This document shows positions 10,754-20,429 of a DNA stretch of 64,000 nucleotides, in pieces. Below the pieces are notes generated by a model. That model was not told the DNA's origin. It saw only the letters and a program-made list of their open reading frames with translations, and did not search any database. Made by a program: the position numbers and the translations under genes. Origin of the DNA: Vicia villosa (lineage: Eukaryota; Streptophyta; Magnoliopsida; Fabales; Fabaceae); contig NC_081186.1 in assembly GCF_029867415.1 (NCBI RefSeq), positions 102,398,753 to 102,462,752 of the forward strand, in the 5' to 3' direction. Within the stretch, counting starts at the first letter, position 1, and each line of letters begins with the position of its first letter.

Positions 10754-13700
10754 ATGGAGTCCCTTTTTCTTTCCTCTCAAGTGAAACTTTCTCACCTTAT
10801 ATCTGTCAAACTTGATGACAAAAACTTCAAACAATGGAAACAACAAATAGATGGAGTTGTTCGTGGTCATCGTCTCCAAAGGTTCGTCACTGTTCCGGTG
10901 ATTCCTTCTCCCTCTCCTTCAGATCCCGCATCTCATAGTGCCTTTCTGGAGTGGGAGCAACAGGATGCTCTCATATGCACCTGGCTTCTTTCCACCATCT
11001 CTGATTCTCTTCTTCCTAAACTTGTTGAGTGTAAACACGCGTGGCAAGTCTGGACAGAGGTGCACCGCTACTTCGACACCCTTCTTTCCACCAGAGCTCG
11101 TCAGCTGCGTTCTGAACTTCGTCGCCTCACCAAAGGTTCGCTCACGATTGAGGAGCTTCTGAAGCGTACTCGCGAGATTAGCGAGTCTCTTGTTTCGATT
11201 GGGGATCCTGTCCCTCTTCGTAACCTAATCGAAATAGTTCTTGATTCCCTTCCTGAGGAATACGACTCCATTGTCGCCGCCGTCAACAGTAAGGATGAGC
11301 TAAGTTCCTTGGATGAACTTGAGTCGTCTTTACTTGCTCATGAGTCGCGCCTTGAGAAACATCGCAAAGCTGCTGTTGCGGAGCCAGTGACTGTGAATCT
11401 CACTCAATCAGCGTCGTCTTCTTCACCTGTTACTACTGTTCAAACTTCTACTGAAGGTTTTCCTCAGGGAACGAGTCACGTCACTGCCAATGCTGATAAT
11501 CACAACTATAGCTCTCGTGGAGGTCGTTTTGGTCGCAGCAGTGGGCGTTTTGGTCGTGGTGGAGGACGTTTTGCCAAACAATCTTGTCAAATTTGTCACA
11601 GATCTGGACATGATGCTTCAGTTTGTTATCATCGTTACTCAAGTGGTGCTGGTTATCCTCAGCAAAGAGCTCCATTCAATCCATTTCATGTGGCTCCCCG
11701 TGCTATGTTTCCTGCTCAATTTGCTCATGGTTCTCTCAGAGCTGCTTCTCCTAGATCCACAGCACCACAGGCTTTCTTTGCAGGTAATGAAGCAAGCAAC
11801 AGCAATCAGTGGTGGTATCCTGACTCAGGGGCTTCTCACCATGTTACTCCTGAAGCCTCAAATGTGTCTGATTCTTCTTCTGTGCCTGGAACCGAGCAAG
11901 TCTTCATAGGAAATGGCCAAGGTTTGTCTATCAATTCTGTTGGTTCCATGTCTTTTCCTCTACCACACAAACCTCACTTATCTCTCACCCTTAGGAACCT
12001 CTTACATGTACCACAAATTACCAAAAATCTCATGAGTGTGAGCAAATTTGCTCAAGACAATAATGTATTTTTTGAGTTTCATTCTAAATTCTGTGTTGTT
12101 AAATCTCAGGCTACTTCTGAAGTTCTGCTCAGTGGTCATGTTGGAGATGATGGCCTCTATAAGTTTCCTAATCCTGCTGCATCTCCAGTGTCAAAGCCTT
12201 GTCCCAGTCTTAACTCTTGTAGTACTAGCAATAGGTTTATGTGCTCTCCTGCTATAAGCAGTTGTAATCCTTCAATTTATATGCCTAATGCTACACTTCT
12301 TTGTAACGATCCTTCTATTAATAAAACTACAAGTCTCTTTTCCAAATCTTCTCTTAATTCTGCAAATGCTAGCACTAATTTATCTTTATCTCATTCTAAT
12401 AGTCCTACTGCTATAGCAACAAATCCTTATGTCCTGTGGCATACCAGATTAGGTCATCCTAATCATCATGCCCTTGTTGAAATCCTAAAACTTTGCAATC
12501 TTACTGTCCCTTCAAAACCTCCTACAGATATGTGTCATGCCTGCTGTGTTGGCAAATCTCACAGATTGCCTTCCTCTTTATCCACCACTGTCTATACCCA
12601 TCCCTTTGAACTGGTTGTCTGTGATCTCTGGGGTCCAGCTCCTATGATATCCTCAAGTGGCTACACCTATTTTCTTACATGTGTAGATGCTTTCTCTAGG
12701 TTTGTTTGGGTCTTTCCCCTTAAACTGAAGTCTGACACTATGCTTCAGTTTATTCAATTTAAGAAAATGGTTGAGCTGCAGTTTAATTGTCCCATCAAGT
12801 GTGTTCAAACTGATGGAGGAGGGGAATTTAGACCCCTCACCAAATATCTAACCGATTTAGGAATTGGTCATAGATTCACATGTCCTCATACCCACCATCA
12901 AAATGGTCTTGTTGAACGCAAACATAGACACATTGTTGAGACTGGTCTCACTCTCTTAGCTCAGTCCACTCTTCCTTTAAAATATTGGGACCATGCTTTT
13001 GTTACTGCAGCCTACCTTATCAACAGAATTCCCAGCCCTACCCTTAACAATAACTCTCCCTACTTTAAACTACTCAACAAACCTCCTGACTATTCCACTC
13101 TCAAGGTTTTTGGTTGTGCTTGCTATCCTTTTCTGCGTCCCTACAATTCCCATAAGCTTGATTTTAGATCTCAACAATGTATTTTTCTAGGATATTCATC
13201 TTCTCACAAAGGTTACAAATGTTTAGCTTCCAATGGTCATATCTACATCTCTAAGGATGTTATTTTTCATGAATCTCTGTTTCCCTATTCCTCATTATTT
13301 TCAGTCTCTTCTACCTCTCCTGTTCCCTCATCCATTCCTCCTTGCCCTTCTTCTATTCCTCCCTTTCCTGCTACTGCTAGCCAGTTTTCTCCTCCTCTCT
13401 CTTCATCCAATGCTCCCTCTCCCTCTTCCTATAATCCTGATGCCTTTCACAGCTCTCCTTCTAGTTCTTCTTCTTCCCCTCATATGGCTGTTCCCTCCCC
13501 TGAACTTTCCACTTCTGCAAGTCAGCAGGTGCCACATCCTATCCCACAGCCTCTCACTGCTATTCCTACCTCCTCTCCCTCTATCTCTCCTGCTCTTATC
13601 CTCCATGATCCTGCTGAAACCAGTACCATTTCCCCTACTTCTTCCAATGATCCTTCTGAACAGTCTAGCTCACACTCAAATTCCAGCCCTCCTGGTTCAC

Positions 13701-15376
13701 CTTTACCTTTCATTCACCCTGACAATATCCATCCTATGCAAACCAGAGCCAAAAGAGGTATCATTCAACCTAGATTAAATCCTACTCTCCTTTTAACCCA
13801 CATGGAACCAACTTCTGTTAGTCAAGCTTTGTCATCTCCCCATTGGTTTCAGGCAATGCAAGAAGAATACAAGGCACTGATGAGAAATCAGACCTGGACA
13901 TTGGTAAAAGCTCCTACTTCCAGGAAACCTATTGGCTGTAAGTGGGTTTTCAGAACCAAGGAAAACCCTGATAGATCTATCAATAAATACAAGGCCAGAT
14001 TGGTGGCAAAGGGGTTTCATCAAAGAGCTGACAGTGATTTCCAGGAGACTTTCTCCCCTGTTATCAAACCTGTGACTGTTAGAATTGTTTTAACCATTGC
14101 TGTTAGCAACAAGTGGCCTATTCAGCAGATAGATATTAATAATGCTTTCCTCAATGGCACACTTGAGGAAGAGGTGTTTATGCAGCAGCCTCCTGGCTTT
14201 GAAGCTGCTGACAAGTCCCTAGTGTGTAAACTAAACAAGGCCATTTATGGATTAAAACAGGCCCCAAGGGCCTGGTTTGACAAACTGAAGAGTGCTCTTG
14301 TTCATTTTGGTTTTCATGCAAGCAAGTGCGACCCAAGTCTCTTTCTATTGCATCAAGGCAAGCTTCAAGTCATGATCTTGGTCTATGTTGATGACATCAT
14401 CATCACAGGCAGCTCTGCTCCCTTCATTAACTCTCTCATCAACCATCTTAACAACAAATTCTCTTTAAAACAATTGGGACAGCTTGACTATTTCCTTGGT
14501 ATTGAAGTCTCCCATCTTCAAAATGGTTCTTTACTTCTGTCCCAAACCAAGTACATTTCTGACCTCCTAACCAAACTGAACATGCTCAATGCCAATGGCA
14601 TGCCCACTCCCATGATTTCCAGCAGCAAACTATCTAAAGTTGGCTCAGAAACTGTTGAAGATCCCACTCATTTTAGATCTGTTGTTGGTGCATTGCAATA
14701 TGCAACCCTAACTAGACCTGAAATTTCTTTCTCTGTTAACAAGGTGTGTCAGTTTTTATCAAATCCCTTAGAAGATCACTGGAAGGCAGTCAAAAGGATT
14801 TTAAGGTATTTGAGTGGTACACTGTGTCATGGCTTACTTATTCAGCCTGCTCTTGTTCATCAGCCTATGCAGCTTTTAGGATTCTGTGATGCAGATTGGG
14901 CATCAGATCCTGATGACAGAAGGTCTACTTCAGGGGCATGCATCTATCTTGGTCCTAATGTTGTATCATGGTGGTCCAAGAAGCAGCAGCTTGTAGCCAG
15001 GTCTAGTGCTGAAGCTGAATACCGCAGTATGGCTCAATTGGCTGCTGAACTTATCTGGATACAGTCTCTACTTCAGGAACTTCACTGTCCTATCCAGGTG
15101 CCTAAGATTCTATGTGACAACTTGAGCACAGTCACACTTGCTCATAACCCCATTCTCCACAACAGAACCAAACATATGGAGCTAGATATATTCTTTCTAA
15201 GGGAGAAAGTTCTCAGTAAACATCTTTCTGTTGCTCATGTTCCAGCTCAAGACCAGTGGGCTGACATCCTTACCAAGCCCTTATCTGCTGCCAAGTTTGT
15301 ACCTCTACGTTCCAAGTTATGTGTGTTAGACAAAATCACTTTAAAGCAACCCCCTACAGCTTCTAAGGGGGACTAA
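10754..15376 (+). CDS. Ty1/copia gag-pol polyprotein, intact, 1540 aa
   Basis: A single frame encodes all proteins needed for copia transposition, in copia order. Gag is followed by a CCHC zinc knuckle (CQICHRSGHDASVC, about residues 278-291). The protease has DSGA (about 357). The integrase has a GAG-pre-integrase HTRLGH block (about 563) and a catalytic triad near D624, D687 and E721. A low-complexity Ser/Pro linker follows. Reverse transcriptase carries YVDD (1211-1214), and RNase H has the CDADWASDPDDRRS block with Asp near 1379. The ATG lies 26 bases after the LTR. No stop or frameshift interrupts it and all catalytic positions I can identify are present, so it may be autonomous. It ends two bases into the 3' LTR. 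Lineage was not assigned. Confidence 0.96.
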   Translation: MESLFLSSQVKLSHLISVKLDDKNFKQWKQQIDGVVRGHRLQRFVTVPVIPSPSPSDPASHSAFLEWEQQDALICTWLLSTISDSLLPKLVECKHAWQVWTEVHRYFDTLLSTRARQLRSELRRLTKGSLTIEELLKRTREISESLVSIGDPVPLRNLIEIVLDSLPEEYDSIVAAVNSKDELSSLDELESSLLAHESRLEKHRKAAVAEPVTVNLTQSASSSSPVTTVQTSTEGFPQGTSHVTANADNHNYSSRGGRFGRSSGRFGRGGGRFAKQSCQICHRSGHDASVCYHRYSSGAGYPQQRAPFNPFHVAPRAMFPAQFAHGSLRAASPRSTAPQAFFAGNEASNSNQWWYPDSGASHHVTPEASNVSDSSSVPGTEQVFIGNGQGLSINSVGSMSFPLPHKPHLSLTLRNLLHVPQITKNLMSVSKFAQDNNVFFEFHSKFCVVKSQATSEVLLSGHVGDDGLYKFPNPAASPVSKPCPSLNSCSTSNRFMCSPAISSCNPSIYMPNATLLCNDPSINKTTSLFSKSSLNSANASTNLSLSHSNSPTAIATNPYVLWHTRLGHPNHHALVEILKLCNLTVPSKPPTDMCHACCVGKSHRLPSSLSTTVYTHPFELVVCDLWGPAPMISSSGYTYFLTCVDAFSRFVWVFPLKLKSDTMLQFIQFKKMVELQFNCPIKCVQTDGGGEFRPLTKYLTDLGIGHRFTCPHTHHQNGLVERKHRHIVETGLTLLAQSTLPLKYWDHAFVTAAYLINRIPSPTLNNNSPYFKLLNKPPDYSTLKVFGCACYPFLRPYNSHKLDFRSQQCIFLGYSSSHKGYKCLASNGHIYISKDVIFHESLFPYSSLFSVSSTSPVPSSIPPCPSSIPPFPATASQFSPPLSSSNAPSPSSYNPDAFHSSPSSSSSSPHMAVPSPELSTSASQQVPHPIPQPLTAIPTSSPSISPALILHDPAETSTISPTSSNDPSEQSSSHSNSSPPGSPLPFIHPDNIHPMQTRAKRGIIQPRLNPTLLLTHMEPTSVSQALSSPHWFQAMQEEYKALMRNQTWTLVKAPTSRKPIGCKWVFRTKENPDRSINKYKARLVAKGFHQRADSDFQETFSPVIKPVTVRIVLTIAVSNKWPIQQIDINNAFLNGTLEEEVFMQQPPGFEAADKSLVCKLNKAIYGLKQAPRAWFDKLKSALVHFGFHASKCDPSLFLLHQGKLQVMILVYVDDIIITGSSAPFINSLINHLNNKFSLKQLGQLDYFLGIEVSHLQNGSLLLSQTKYISDLLTKLNMLNANGMPTPMISSSKLSKVGSETVEDPTHFRSVVGALQYATLTRPEISFSVNKVCQFLSNPLEDHWKAVKRILRYLSGTLCHGLLIQPALVHQPMQLLGFCDADWASDPDDRRSTSGACIYLGPNVVSWWSKKQQLVARSSAEAEYRSMAQLAAELIWIQSLLQELHCPIQVPKILCDNLSTVTLAHNPILHNRTKHMELDIFFLREKVLSKHLSVAHVPAQDQWADILTKPLSAAKFVPLRSKLCVLDKITLKQPPTASKGD

Positions 15377-15620
15377 TAGAGTAGTAATAGAGTAGTGGTT
15401 AAATATTTCTCTATTGTGTGTGTCAATAGAATAGTGGGCAGAGTAGTGGAGGACATGTTCCACTACTACTGCTGAGCTGGCCCTAGCTGTTAGTACCTTT
15501 GTCAGTATTTGTTCCTTTTGCTTGCCTTTATATAGCAAGCTATCTGTATCACTCTAATTAAGAAATACTATGAATATTTCTCTCATCTTATCCATTTCAA
15601 TTGTTTAACAAATTCTAACA
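15374..15620 (+). repeat. 3' LTR of the young copia element
   Basis: This is the second 247-bp copy. Its TATA-like box at 15527-15536 lies about 90 bp before the in-frame ATG of the severed TNL1 3' part. A 12-codon upstream frame starts at 15570. Confidence 0.95.
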
Positions 15621-18600
15621 ATGAAAAGTGCTGCCTTTCACAATGTATTAGTGAGAAAGTACAGATTCCAAACCCACAGCTACAATTATAACAGCGCCGA
15701 GGTATGTCTGCCAGTAGACAAAATTCCAAGTCAGTTTAAACAAAGATCCTCCACATATGCCTCCTTAACTGTCGACATTCGCAATTGGGTGGGCTTCATT
15801 TTAGCAGTCGTTGTTACTCCATCTAGCATAACAGATGAGCATGAATACTTTGTTGGAATCTTATGTCAATGCTATTCGGAAGATGGAAGGACGGAGGTGG
15901 GAAATAAGTCTAAGTGGAAGCCTAAACTGGTTACAGATTTGAAAATGGATCACATTTTTGTCTGGTATGATCCATTCCTTTGTGATACCATACTCAGAAG
16001 GCATGAAAGAAAGGTTTCTTTTAAATTCTGTATTACAACTTATACAACTAGTGGCAGAGAACTTGGTGACCTTTTAAAAATCAAAGAGTGTGGGGTTTGT
16101 CCAATTTACTACTCAGAAAGTCAGAAGGTTTTAGGCACAGGGAATTTAGACAAGGACTTGGAAAAAGAGTTGTATCAGGAAATTGAACTTGAGAGATCAG
16201 TTGAAGGCTATGATGAGGGAGACGGCATTGACATTGAACCAAATGACAAGGAAGGCACGAGCATACAGATCCAAGAGTTGGACTGTTTAATTGGTATGAA
16301 ACTTTTTAAATTCTCTCACAAATGTTGTATGTTAAGTTTCGTTTGATGTTTTTATTTGACAAACTCAATTTCTTTTTCTTTGATTAGATAGTCAATTTTT
16401 CTCTGTCAAACTCACTGTTTCTTTTTCTAGTCTCTAAAGATACTCAGGTACATAACGATCCTCAAGAGAAAGAAAACTTGGAAGATGGTGATAATTCCAA
16501 AGAAATGATGAAATCTGAGATTCTTCATTATAGTACTTCTTTGAAGTCTGGAGAGGAAGATTCTACTGAAGGAAGTTCTAATGCAGAATTGTCAATCAAT
16601 AAAGAAATTAAGGTAATACTTACACCTTAAGACGGAAAAATAATTAAAACAACAAATATCTTATCTTTTATTACCTTTCAACAGAGAGACGACTCTTCTG
16701 GTGTTGATGAATCACACTCTTCTACTTTTCCAACAAGATTGAGTTTAACAAACAAGTTGAAGATATATGAGGTTTTTATTAATTCCTTAATGAATTGAAA
16801 TAAGCTTCATATTATTGCAAACTACTTTATTCCTTAATGACACTTATGTTTGATTGTATCTTAATCTACCAGGAAACTAAGAATCTTCAACAGTCAGTGA
16901 AGATTCCATCTGATTCTTATACTAATTTGTTACAACTAAAAGAACCTCCCAACAAACTAAACCCAAACTCCTCAATGGCTGTTGAAGGCTGTGATGAGGG
17001 AGAAGGCGTTGACATTGAACCAAATGACAAGGAAGGCGCGAGCATACAAATCCAAGAGTTGGACTGTTTAATCGGTATGAAACTTTTTAAATTCTCTCGC
17101 AAATGTTGTATGTTAAGTTTCTTTTGATGTTTTTATTTGATAATTTTCCGTTTCTTTTTCTTTGATTAGATAGTCAATTTTTCTCTGTCAAACTCACCGT
17201 TTCTTTTTCTAGTCTCTAAAGATACTCAGGAACATGACGATCCTCAAGAGAAAGAAAATTTGGAAGATGATGATAGTTCCAAAGAAATGATGAAATCTGA
17301 GATTCTTCATTATAGTACTTCTTTGAAGTCTGGAGAGGAAGATTCTACTGATGCAAGTTCTGATGCAGAATTGTCAATCAATAAAGAAATTAAGGTAATA
17401 CTTACACGTTAAGACGGAGAAACAATTAATTCAACAAATACCTTATAATTTATTTTTGTTACCTTTCAACAGAGAGACGACTCTTCTGGCGTGGATGAAT
17501 CACACTCTTCTACTTTTCCAGCAAGATTGAGTTTAACAAACAAGTTGAAGATATATGAGGTTTTTATTAAATCCTTAATGAATTGAAATATGCTTCATTC
17601 TTATTGCAAACTACTTTATTCCTTATTGACACTTAAGTTTGATTGCATCTTAATCTACCAGGAAACTAAGAATCTTCAACAGTCAGGGAAGATTCCATCT
17701 GATTCTTATACTAATTTGTTACAACTAAAAGAAGCTCCCAACAAACTAAACCCAAACTCCTCAATGGCTGTTGAAGGCTATGATGAGGGAGAAGGCATTG
17801 ACAATGAACCAAATGACAAGGAAGGCACGAGCATACAAATCCAAGAGTTGGACTGTTTAATCGGTATGAAACTTTTTAAATTCTCTCACAAATGTTGTAT
17901 GTTAAGTTTCGTTTGATGTTTTTATTTGACAAACTCAATTTCTTTTTCTTTGATTAGATACTCAATTTTTCTCTGTCAAACTCACCGTTTCTTTTTCTAT
18001 AGTCTCTAAAGATATTCTGGTAAATGACGATCCTCAAGAGAAAGAAAATTTGGAAGATGATGATAATTCCAAAGAAATGATGAAATCTGAGATTCTTGAT
18101 TATAGTACTTCTTTGAAGTCTGGAGAGGAAACCAAAACTTCTTCCAACAAACGAGAACAATCTGAGAAGGAGGAAGATTCTACCGGAGGAAGTTCTGATG
18201 TAGGATTATCTATCAATAAAGAAATTAAGGTAATACTTACACCCTTGATCTCTTTATCCGGGCTAATTATATCACAATCATCCTCTTATTATCTTTCAAA
18301 TTAGTGTTCATTTCTGTTAAGGCAGTATATCGAGTTAAATTACCATTCCTTTTTGTTAATTGAAACTTGATGATTTCTTAAATTCGCGTATCCTTTATTG
18401 TGGTCAGAGATCAAGCCCTCATGTCAATGTTGACGGCATTCAAATTTTCGACACTCCAAATGTTATTGCTCATCTTGTCAACTATGATAGCAACGAGAAT
18501 GGAAGCTCATGTGGCGATGATGTGCAGTATCAAGGTGGACAAGAGTCAGTCTCATCAAAGAATGACATTCTCGGGAATTCTGATCTGCAAAAGCCTTCTG

Positions 18601-18770
18601 AAGATGTTCCTGAGAGTAGAAAAGATCCACAAATTGTTCATGCAGAGAAGCCACTTCAAAAGACAGACCGCAAATTTGTCTGTGGACTTTCTTTCCTGAT
18701 TCTTGCAATTGCAATGCCTCTACTCTGGATCAACAGTCAAGAAGAAGCACATTTCCTTGTCCCTACATAA
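15621..18770 (+). pseudogene. TNL1 3' part: C-JID, duplicated acidic exons and C-terminal membrane tail
   Basis: After the retrotransposon the LRR exon resumes (15626-16293) with a post-LRR C-JID block, known from TNLs as the ligand-binding jelly-roll (EVCLPVDKIPSQFKQ; compare VCLPGSEVPCQFKY in TNL2). Downstream exons by GT-AG sites and frame are 16431-16612, 16685-16771, 16873-17074, 17213-17394, 17473-17559, 17662-17863, 18003-18229 and 18408-18770. The middle six are two copies of a 182/87/202-nt cassette that encodes acidic, Ser-rich sequence. The last exon ends in a single hydrophobic stretch (FVCGLSFLILAIAMPLLWI) with basic residues before it and 13 residues after, typical of a tail anchor. 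With the 7 missing bases allowed for and the insert removed, all exon phases agree and give about 1644 codons. The half starts with an in-frame ATG formed by the target duplication, so it may be expressed separately. Confidence 0.85.
16431..17863 (+). repeat. Tandem duplication of a three-exon cassette in TNL1 (about 785-bp unit)
   Basis: Exon starts recur at offsets of 782-790 bp (16431/17213/18003, 16685/17473, 16873/17662), introns included. Exon lengths 182, 87 and 202 nt are identical in both copies. A third, partial copy begins at 18003 with a 227-nt exon that has gained 15 codons. Each cassette is 471 nt and begins and ends in phase 1. Confidence 0.92.
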
Positions 18771-19155
18771 TACGCTCGTTTATTCTAGTGAACTAAATGT
18801 TGGGAACTTCTGTGCAGTACAATTTATCACTTTCAATATGGTTTAATTTTCTTTGTATGAGTTTTCACTGAGTTTTACCTTATGTTGAAGTTTAAACAAT
18901 AGACACAGATGCTGTATTTGGAGTTAGATGAATCATTTCATTACATTCTGTAAAATAGATAAGTAGCAATGTTTCTAAAAACCGATCCGGATATTCAATT
19001 AGCAACACTACCTGGTCATTGGTTTAACCGCTTTTAACCAATCCATTCCAACTTTTGTTTAATATACACTAAACTTTATGAGAGTGAGTTAAACTGCACA
19101 CAAATAATAACTCTGGACATGCTTTTCAACTTTTGTTTAACAGAAGATTTCCATG
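18771..19155. other. 3' flank of TNL1
   Basis: This is AT-rich, with no gene or clear repeat. It probably contains the TNL1 3' UTR. Confidence 0.4.
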
Positions 19156-19159
19156 TTTT

Positions 19160-19710
19160 TCTGAATCTTGTGTCGTCGCTCGAATACGGAGAACTCAAAA
19201 GTAAATTCCAATTCAAAAGGCGGTCGTATATTGATCTCTCAAATCCTATTTATAAGATATTGAGATTAACGTGTGAGAATAACACTAAGTAGACTATATA
19301 ATATATAGTCTCCTTTGTAGCGTTCTTCTCACCAGGTTGATCTCAATATTTTACATGGTACTAGTTGAGGTTAAGATCCAAACACCTTTAGCACCGTCGA
19401 TGTCGTTGCAGATCCTCCTCCAGCACTGCCATTCGTAACTCCTCCTCCAGTTCTGCCCCGCCACTCACTACTGCGTTCAGCAACCGTAGCCCTCCCACCT
19501 TATCGCATTGCGTCTCCCTTTGTCAATCACCATGCCTTCCTCTTCCATGTTCATGTTCTTTCTCGGCACCAGATTGTTGATATCTTCACCAAAGACCTCT
19601 CTAAACTTCTCTTTGATAATTTTAGGATATGTCTAAGCAACCGTCAACCTCCCGCTTCTATTACAGGGTGTGTGTGTGTTGTAGAATAGATATACTACCG
19701 GTTCTGTACC
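19160..19710 (+). pseudogene. Internally deleted Ty1/copia remnant
   Basis: LTR-like DNA ends near 19355 and is followed by TGGTACTAGTTGAGG, a decayed PBS-like start. At 19550-19660 the plus strand encodes HVLSRHQIVDIFTKDLS, the conserved C-terminal end of copia RNase H (compare VPAQDQWADILTKPLS in the young element). Nearly all of pol is missing. Confidence 0.5.
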
Positions 19711-19949
19711 AGTATTATGTTTCTGGTTTTTAAAGAGGAAATATTGATTTTTTCTGCCACCTTATCATTTCATATATAACTGAAAGTATGTTTCCATTAT
19801 TATGGAAAATTCATAATGCTTAAAATAGTAACCAGCATAGTCAACTATGATCAAACCATTTCTTCTTCTTTTCTTAGAACTTGTCAAAAATTCTTCCATT
19901 TTTCCATTCTAAATCTTCATTTTTGTGGTTCATCATATCAAAATGAGCT

Positions 19950-20142
19950 CAAGTGGAATTTAAGGTAAAGATGAGAAGCTTGTGTTCATCAACCGTGAGC
20001 TGAAGAACGATGTTGATATACGTGCTATGTGAAATATTTTTACTAATTTTGAGGAGAAAGTTCCGATCGAGTTAGATGCGACTACTTCAAGATCGGTTGA
20101 TGATATTATCATGATGTTGCAACGTCCACGTGGACGTTGATT
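19950..20142 (+). pseudogene. Fragment of an unidentified, probably transposon-encoded protein
   Basis: The frame from about 19966 reads DEKLVFINRELKNDVDIRAM, a stop, then NFEEKVPIELDATTSRSVDD and a stop after LQRPRGR. The wording resembles C-terminal pieces of legume transposon proteins, but I cannot name the family. Confidence 0.3.
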
Positions 20143-20429
20143 TGTAATGTTTAATTTATGCTAAAATCCTTAATGTATTTCCTAAGTTTATGTTATGAAT
20201 TGTATTTTGAGTTTGTGATATTAGAAAATAGAAATTTAACTAGAATAGTTAAACTTTGGGAAAATGTCAAAACATTATGTAATTTGACAAAATATCTAGT
20301 TAGCTATGGTATCTATCCAAGCATGATTAAGGCTGCGTTGACCCTTATCTGAATATCTGTATAGTACAATGCAACTATACTGTGTGTAAATAATCCCAAT
20401 CCATTACAGCAAGAAAAAGGTATCCGAAA
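20143..20429. other. Upstream flank of TNL2
   Basis: AT-rich DNA preceding the TNL2 start. It presumably holds the promoter; no clear TATA box was fixed. Confidence 0.3.

Larger units (their letters stand above)
10481..15620 (+). mobile_element. Young complete Ty1/copia LTR retrotransposon inside TNL1
   Basis: The element is 5140 bp with two 247-bp LTRs (10481-10727 and 15374-15620), flanked by the 5-bp target duplication ATGAA (10476-10480 and 15621-15625). The LTRs start TAATAG and end TAACA. I see one difference between them (C/T about 41 bases in), so insertion was recent. A PBS-like TGGTATCTTGAGC follows the 5' LTR at 10728, and a purine tract AAGGGGGA precedes the 3' LTR. One uninterrupted gag-pol frame fills the interior. 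It sits in the same orientation as TNL1 and splits its fourth exon within a lysine codon. Confidence 0.96.

Noticed and set aside
13233..13778. 181-aa frame rich in Leu/Pro
   Set aside because: Shadow of the Ser/Pro-rich linker of the copia polyprotein in another frame.
18360..18407. Upstream extension of the last TNL1 exon frame
   Set aside because: The acceptor AG at 18406-18407 and the phase agreement place the exon start at 18408.
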